A DNA stretch of 11,688 nucleotides from JADHUC01 sp964617665 (GTDB lineage Bacteria; Planctomycetota; Planctomycetia; Pirellulales; Pirellulaceae): the NCBI GenBank assembly GCA_964617665.1, contig CAZUAH010000437.1, positions 1 to 11,688 of the forward strand, read 5' to 3'. Positions within the stretch are counted from its first letter, which is position 1; each line of letters opens with the position of its first letter. The position numbers were made by a program, and so were the translations under genes. Below, piece by piece: positions 8,801 through 11,688 of the stretch. The notes under the pieces were generated by a model. It was not told the DNA's origin. It saw only the letters and a list, made by a program, of their open reading frames with translations, and did not search any database.

Positions 8801-11639
8801 AATTGCCAGACAGCGTGCTGTTGATGACCGTCAGCGTGCTTCTGTTGCAGATGCCACCGCCGAGTCTAGAAGAGTTGCCAGAAAGCGTGCTGTTGGTGAC
8901 CGTCAGTGTGCCGTAGCTGTAAATACCGCCGCCGGCGCCCACGCGAACGTTGGATGCCGAATTGCCAGAAAGCGTGCTGTTGGTGACCGTCAGCGTGCCT
9001 CCGCTTCTTTCTGCCCGATTGAGTTTGATTGTCGACGAGTTTTCCACCCAAAGCGTGCCGTCATTGTAAATCCCGCCGCCGTACAGGCTGGCCGAGTTGT
9101 CGTCCAGCGTGCTGTTCGTGACGGTTAGCGTACCGGTGATCGAGTTGTAAATACCCCCGCCGACCCTGCCAAATGCCGAATTACTATAAAGCGTGCAGTC
9201 CTCGATGGTGAGGATCTCTCGGTTGTAGATTCCCCCGCCATCGTATGCGTGGCCGTCATCCAGCGAAAGACCGCTGATTTGAACGTTGATCGTCGCCCTG
9301 TCGTCTGTGTCGTCCACTTGGAAAATCCGGCTCTCATCGTTGCCGCTGATCGTCAATTGATCGGCCCCGAGGCCTTCGATCGTCAAGTCATCGGTGATCG
9401 ACAACTCGCCGGAGGTGAGCGTGATGGTGCCTCCCGCCAACTCCGAGGCGAAGTCGATCGTGTCGGCCCCGAAAAACGCATTGGCCAACTCAATCGCCTC
9501 ACGCAGGGAGAGGTCGCCCGGCGAGAAGTCCCCATCGCTTTCATCCTCCGTGGTATCCACCACCAGCGGTTGCACCTCGTACGCTCCCACATCCACAGCG
9601 GTATCGTAGATGCGTACAAAGAGATCACCTCGCTGGTCGAACTCCAGCGCGTCGTCGTTGGAATCAACGGCTAGACTGTTATCGCCCGCATCGATGGCCG
9701 GACTGTCTGGCCGCAGGGCGATCGTCTGCGTCGGGCCGCCGTGGTCCTGCAAGCCGCCCGGATCGAGCCCTACGTCGGGGACATCGACTTGGTTGCCGTC
9801 CACGCCATCGTCGATACCGCTGCCGGCCCCGTCTTGAATCAAGTTGTACTGGGCGGAATCGATCGTACCGGCATTTCTGACATCGGGTCCCAACGAAGCT
9901 GTGTTGCCTCCGAAAAGTGAATTGGCAAGGGTCAGCGTGCCATAGTTCGAGATTCCGCCCCCGGCAGACGCCGAGTTGTTGGCGAGCGTGCTGCCCGTAA
10001 CCGTCAGCGTGGCACCGCTGTTGTTGAAGATACCCCCGCCGGAAGAACTCTCCGAGTTGGCCAGCGTGCTGTTGGTGACGGTCAGCGTGCCAGAGTTGCC
10101 AATACTGCCGCCTACGTCGTCCGCCCAGTTGTTGGCCAGCGTGCTGCCCGTGACCGTCAGCGTGCCAAGACTGGAGTTGTAAATACCACCGCCGCCCCAG
10201 TCTTCTGCCGAGTTGCCAGAAAGCGTGCAGCCCTCGACAGTGAGGTCCTCGTGGTTGTTGATTCCCCCTCCACTGCCAGCGCGGCCGTCTACCAGCGAAA
10301 GACCACGGATCGTAACTTCGATGATGCTCTCCGTATTGTAGACATTGAAAATCCGGCTCTTTTGGTCGCCGCTGATCGTCAATTGATCCGCACCTGGGCC
10401 GCTGATCGTCAGTCCGTCGGTAATCGGCAACTCGCCGGAGGTGAGCGTGATGGTCTTTCCGGCCAGATCCCGGGCGAACATGATCGTCTCGGCCCCGACC
10501 GACGCATTGGTCAACTCAATCGCCTCACGCAGGGAGAGGTCGCCCGACGCGAAGTTCCCGTCGCTTTCATCCTCCGTGGTATCGACGACCACCAACGGTT
10601 GCACCTCGTAGGCTCCCACATCCACGAGGCCGTCGTAGATGCGGACAAAGGGCACATCGCGCTGGTCGGTCGTCAGCCCAGCCACGTCATCGGCCGCCTC
10701 AGCATTGTTGCCTTTATCGATCGCCGGACTGCCCGGCAGCAGGGCGATCGTCTGCGTCAGGCCGCCGTGGTACCGCAGACCGGCGGGATCCAGCAATGGG
10801 TCAACACCCACCTGGTTGCCGCCCACGCCGTGCTGCAACCCGCCGGCCCCCCCGTCGCCGATCAGGTTGCACGAACTCTCACTCTCGACAGCTCCCACCA
10901 GATCGTTGTCGAGCCCGTTGCCAACAGAGTTGTCAGCCACGATCGTGTTGTGAAGCGTGGTGGCGCTGGAGAAGTGGTGATCGGTACGGATTCCACCACC
11001 GCCTCCATCACCGTCGTTGTTGGCGTCCGCGGTATTTTTGACGATCGTGGCGTTGACCACGGAAAGCGTGCTACCCCCGTTGTAAATCCCGCCGCCGGAC
11101 CAACCGGCCGAATTGCTCGAAATCGTCGAGTTGACCACCGAAAGCTCACCAGAGTTGTAGACTCCGCCACCGTCCACGAGAGTCGTATTGTCCGAGATCG
11201 TCGAGTCAACCACCGAAAGCGTGCCAGAGTTGTAGATTCCGCCACCGTTGTCACACCACGTGGCTCCATTTTCCGATATCGTCGAGTTGATCACCGAAAG
11301 CGTGCCAGAGTTGTAGATTCCGCCGCCGTCGTCGTTCCTGTCCCCAATATAACTTTTGAGCACATCATTGCCCGAGATCGTCGAGTTGATCACCGAAAGG
11401 ACGCCCAAGTTGCGGATTCCGCCACCATCACCAAACTTCGGCAAGCCTCCAGTGATGGTCAGGTCACGGATGGTCGCGGTTACCCCTTCAGTGACCTCCA
11501 GCACCCTGCTCTTGCGCTGCGCGTCAATGGTGACACCCCTCCCTACCAGCTCGAGGTTGCCGGTGATTCTCAACTCGCCTTCATCGAGCGTGATGGTTTC
11601 TCCCGCCAGGGACGAATCGAAGACGATCGTGTCGGGCCC
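5898..11639 (-). CDS. Giant mosaic surface protein (beta-helix, cadherin-like, Calx-beta, dockerin), 5' end broken
   Basis: A single open frame runs from an in-frame TAA at 11640-11642 to TAG at 5898-5900. The first possible start is a TTG at 11573 (1,891 residues, used for numbering), but family sequence continues upstream to 11639, so the native start and signal peptide are lost. Domains in order: three right-handed beta-helix modules of GGGIYN/TLTVTNSTLSGNSA coils (1-235, 400-560, 755-1020), each closed by a choice-of-anchor-Q-like segment (LPGSPAIDAGN, DVGAYEVQP); CSLREA-like segments (DLSLREAIE) at about 327-400 and 668-755; a cadherin-like domain (1125-1233); Calx-beta domains (1243-1335, 1360-1470); a choice-of-anchor-U-like domain (1475-1640); a dockerin-like pair with calcium-loop residues D1654/N1656/D1658/D1665 and D1696/N1698/D1700/D1707; and a roughly 180-residue disordered tail. 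It is probably an exported adhesive or matrix protein. The ligand is unknown, and the gene may be a pseudogene. Confidence 0.8.
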   Translation of the reverse strand, partial: GPDTIVFDSSLAGETITLDEGELRITGNLELVGRGVTIDAQRKSRVLEVTEGVTATIRDLTITGGLPKFGDGGGIRNLGVLSVINSTISGNDVLKSYIGDRNDDGGGIYNSGTLSVINSTISENGATWCDNGGGIYNSGTLSVVDSTISDNTTLVDGGGVYNSGELSVVNSTISSNSAGWSGGGIYNGGSTLSVVNATIVKNTADANNDGDGGGGGIRTDHHFSSATTLHNTIVADNSVGNGLDNDLVGAVESESSCNLIGDGGAGGLQHGVGGNQVGVDPLLDPAGLRYHGGLTQTIALLPGSPAIDKGNNAEAADDVAGLTTDQRDVPFVRIYDGLVDVGAYEVQPLVVVDTTEDESDGNFASGDLSLREAIELTNASVGAETIMFARDLAGKTITLTSGELPITDGLTISGPGADQLTISGDQKSRIFNVYNTESIIEVTIRGLSLVDGRAGSGGGINNHEDLTVEGCTLSGNSAEDWGGGGIYNSSLGTLTVTGSTLANNWADDVGGSIGNSGTLTVTNSTLANSESSSGGGIFNNSGATLTVTGSTLANNSASAGGGISNYGTLTLANSLFGGNTASLGPDVRNAGTIDSAQYNLIQDGAGSGIDDGVDGNQVDVPDVGLDPGGLQDHGGPTQTIALRPDSPAIDAGDNSLAVDSNDDALEFDQRGDLFVRIYDTAVDVGAYEVQPLVVDTTEDESDGDFSPGDLSLREAIELANAFFGADTIDFASELAGGTITLTSGELSITDDLTIEGLGADQLTISGNDESRIFQVDDTDDRATINVQISGLSLDDGHAYDGGGIYNREILTIEDCTLYSNSAFGRVGGGIYNSITGTLTVTNSTLDDNSASLYGGGIYNDGTLWVENSSTIKLNRAERSGGTLTVTNSTLSGNSASNVRVGAGGGIYSYGTLTVTNSTLSGNSSRLGGGICNRSTLTVINSTLSGNSSHASGGGIYSDGTLTVANSTLFGNWATFAGGGIYVSQSLGRIVNSTIFGNWTTAVGGEEGSDGGGGIYNGGIYGPTSTLNIANSLVGGNMSPYSYGLDILNEGTIAAQHNVIQQRAGSGINDGVNGNQVGVDPLLDPAGLQDHGGPTQTIALLPGSPAINAGNSQLAVDLAGDPLEFDQRGSGYPRMLHGTVDAGSFELRNQPPVVGNRSATVTEGGTLVLTGSHLSATDPDTDHATLVFTLKSLPANGQLKKDGTALAVNSTFTQADITSGKIAYTHDHSNTTNDSLTFTVEDSLGNETGVETFAVTVTAVDDDPQTLTIDSPTVTEGTGGTTTLTFTVTAPLAVQDGFKVAFAAADGTAGASDYSVTTAMPLTFAGTAGETQTISVDITTDAIVEDNEQFTITLGDVTDTTPVQDAAITTRAVGTGTIDNDDTATFTINDQTVDEDAGTMTLTVSLDNPVDTTVVVDVTYTDVTATGSGTDYDSAPDQVTFAAGDATDKTVTVAIADDSTAEGTETFTASLSTSTGLGGRPVDLSDTGTGTISDDLDADGVEDGVEALAGGGSGDGNQDGIPDSEQPHVTSLPNAADGQYVTIVTLEGSQPRDVRSVEAPPLPEELADIDPMLGCLDFEVHQLAPDGTATVELIVPNVDAPNTLYKFGPTADDPVPHWYEFQWNGTVGAERVGEVIVVHYKDGELGDNDLTVDGKIVDPVVPAFDALPYHNRPNPCDVNHDTRVSVLDVLPLINDITRNGIRTLDPHSLIFRDPDFYVDTNGDRAISTMDILVVVWFLNQQQAAEGESLRQQPALLAASPMEPLAVGVAAPSMESLPLNAMSRDESVPLALATRNDSRSDRSNNPRSQRDVHDRAVMSFLRESTRHFKTGFREGEAPAEPCFLALSARREPRPPGFETASSMVRAKTPPARVAALPSARAERNPIGDHEATDSLFAQEPGEWLPTITDWRIFRL
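6071..6165. repeat. Palindromic interspersed repeat (REGEAPAEP type), inserted in a coding region
   Basis: This 95-bp imperfect palindrome has 27-nt inner arms at 6080-6106 and 6123-6149 that match at 25 of 27 positions, with both differences still allowing G-T pairing, around a 16-nt loop. The ends are perfect 9-bp inverted repeats, TTTCAAAAC (6071-6079) and GTTTTGAAA (6157-6165), with a 7-nt bulge on the right arm. Because it is palindromic, both strands translate to REGEAPAEP followed by RREPRPP or RELRPP. From memory, such translations recur throughout Pirellulales genomes. It has no coding capacity of its own and shows no clear target-site duplication. It lies in frame inside the tail of the large minus-strand protein. 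Confidence 0.8.
8327..8453 (-). repeat. Anchor-Q-like module repeat, copy 1
   Basis: This encodes GNQVGVDPLLDPAGLQDHGG and TQTIALLPGSPAI. It is similar at DNA level to 9698-9827 and 10724-10846. The three copies close the three beta-helix modules, which shows that the gene grew by tandem duplication of a unit of roughly 1.0-1.4 kb. Confidence 0.75.
9321..9640 (-). repeat. CSLREA module repeat, copy A
   Basis: This internal duplication within the large gene encodes the end of an anchor-Q-like segment plus the CSLREA-like segment (VDTTEDESDGDFSPGDLSLREA). It is closely similar at nucleotide level to 10347-10669, at an offset of 1,026-1,029 bp. The 3-bp change in offset comes from one extra Val codon in the other copy. 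Confidence 0.8.
9698..9827 (-). repeat. Anchor-Q-like module repeat, copy 2
   Basis: This is the middle copy of the segment also found at 8327-8453 and 10724-10846. It encodes DPGGLQDHGGPTQTIALRPDSPAI and is one codon longer than copy 1. Confidence 0.75.
10347..10669 (-). repeat. CSLREA module repeat, copy B
   Basis: This is the partner of the repeat at 9321-9640. It encodes VDTTEDESDGNFASGDLSLREA and the following GELPITDGLTISG strand. A third, partial copy lies at about 11505-11639 and is cut off at the broken 5' end of the gene. Confidence 0.8.
10724..10846 (-). repeat. Anchor-Q-like module repeat, copy 3
   Basis: This is the copy nearest the gene's 5' end, encoding GNQVGVDPLLDPAGLRYHGG and TQTIALLPGSPAI. 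It matches the other two copies over most of its length and differs mainly at the end that precedes GGNQ. Confidence 0.75.
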
Positions 11640-11688
11640 TTATGTGAAGCTGCTGATTATGTGGAGTTGAGCGGCCTGTTTCGGCGTT
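11640..11688. other. Unrelated 49-bp edge sequence with spaced TTATGTGRAG repeats; possible mobile-element end
   Basis: Sequence to the right of 11639 no longer matches the gene's internal repeats. It contains TTATGTGAAG (11640-11649) and TTATGTGGAG (11657-11666), two direct copies spaced 17 bp start to start. The first copy supplies the in-frame stop that ends the large reading frame. Paired short repeats at a terminus can mark recombinase or transposase binding sites, but no transposase gene is visible before the window ends. An assembly join is also possible. Confidence 0.35.

Noticed and set aside
8700..9130. Short regularly recurring DNA repeats that could suggest a CRISPR array
   Set aside because: The repeats are imperfect, vary in spacing by whole codons, and stay in one reading frame as beta-helix coils (TLTVTNSTLSGNS). 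The intervening sequences are coding, not unique spacers.
11356..11670. 104-codon plus-strand frame crossing the break at 11639
   Set aside because: It is antisense to the beta-helix coding region for most of its length and shows no independent coding features.

Overview
The window looks like a piece of a planctomycete chromosome, probably from the Pirellulales. The evidence is a GC-rich sequence, a very large mosaic surface protein ending in a dockerin-like module, and a palindromic repeat whose translation reads REGEAPAEP on both strands. I associate that repeat with Rhodopirellula-type genomes from memory; no search was run.

The left 5.7 kb is one tightly packed plus-strand operon. It holds the 3' part of a periplasmic adaptor (HlyD/MFP family, open at the left edge), a complete inner-membrane RND efflux permease, a TetR-family regulator and a creatininase-family metal hydrolase. 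The adaptor and permease are 3 bp apart, and the permease/tetR (4 bp) and tetR/hydrolase (8 bp) junctions overlap, so all four are probably co-transcribed. The adaptor and permease would form two parts of a tripartite pump. The outer-membrane channel is not in the window. The TetR protein is the obvious candidate regulator. The hydrolase may act on a compound linked to the pump, but this rests on position only.

A 199-bp gap (5699-5897) separates this operon from a convergent minus-strand gene that fills the rest of the window. That gene encodes at least 1,891 residues. In order they form three beta-helix modules (each with CSLREA-like and choice-of-anchor-Q-like parts), a cadherin-like domain, two Calx-beta domains, a choice-of-anchor-U-like domain, a dockerin-like EF-hand pair and a long low-complexity tail. 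The tail contains the palindromic repeat, read through in frame. It is probably an exported or cell-surface adhesin-like protein.

The 5' end of the big gene is broken. Homology to its own internal CSLREA modules stops abruptly near 11639, directly at an in-frame stop. The final 49 bases are unrelated and carry two spaced copies of TTATGTGRAG, which could be the end of a mobile element. I see no tRNA, rRNA, CRISPR array or defence system. The points most worth checking are the broken 5' end with its terminal repeats, the in-gene palindromic element, and the hydrolase coupled to the efflux operon.
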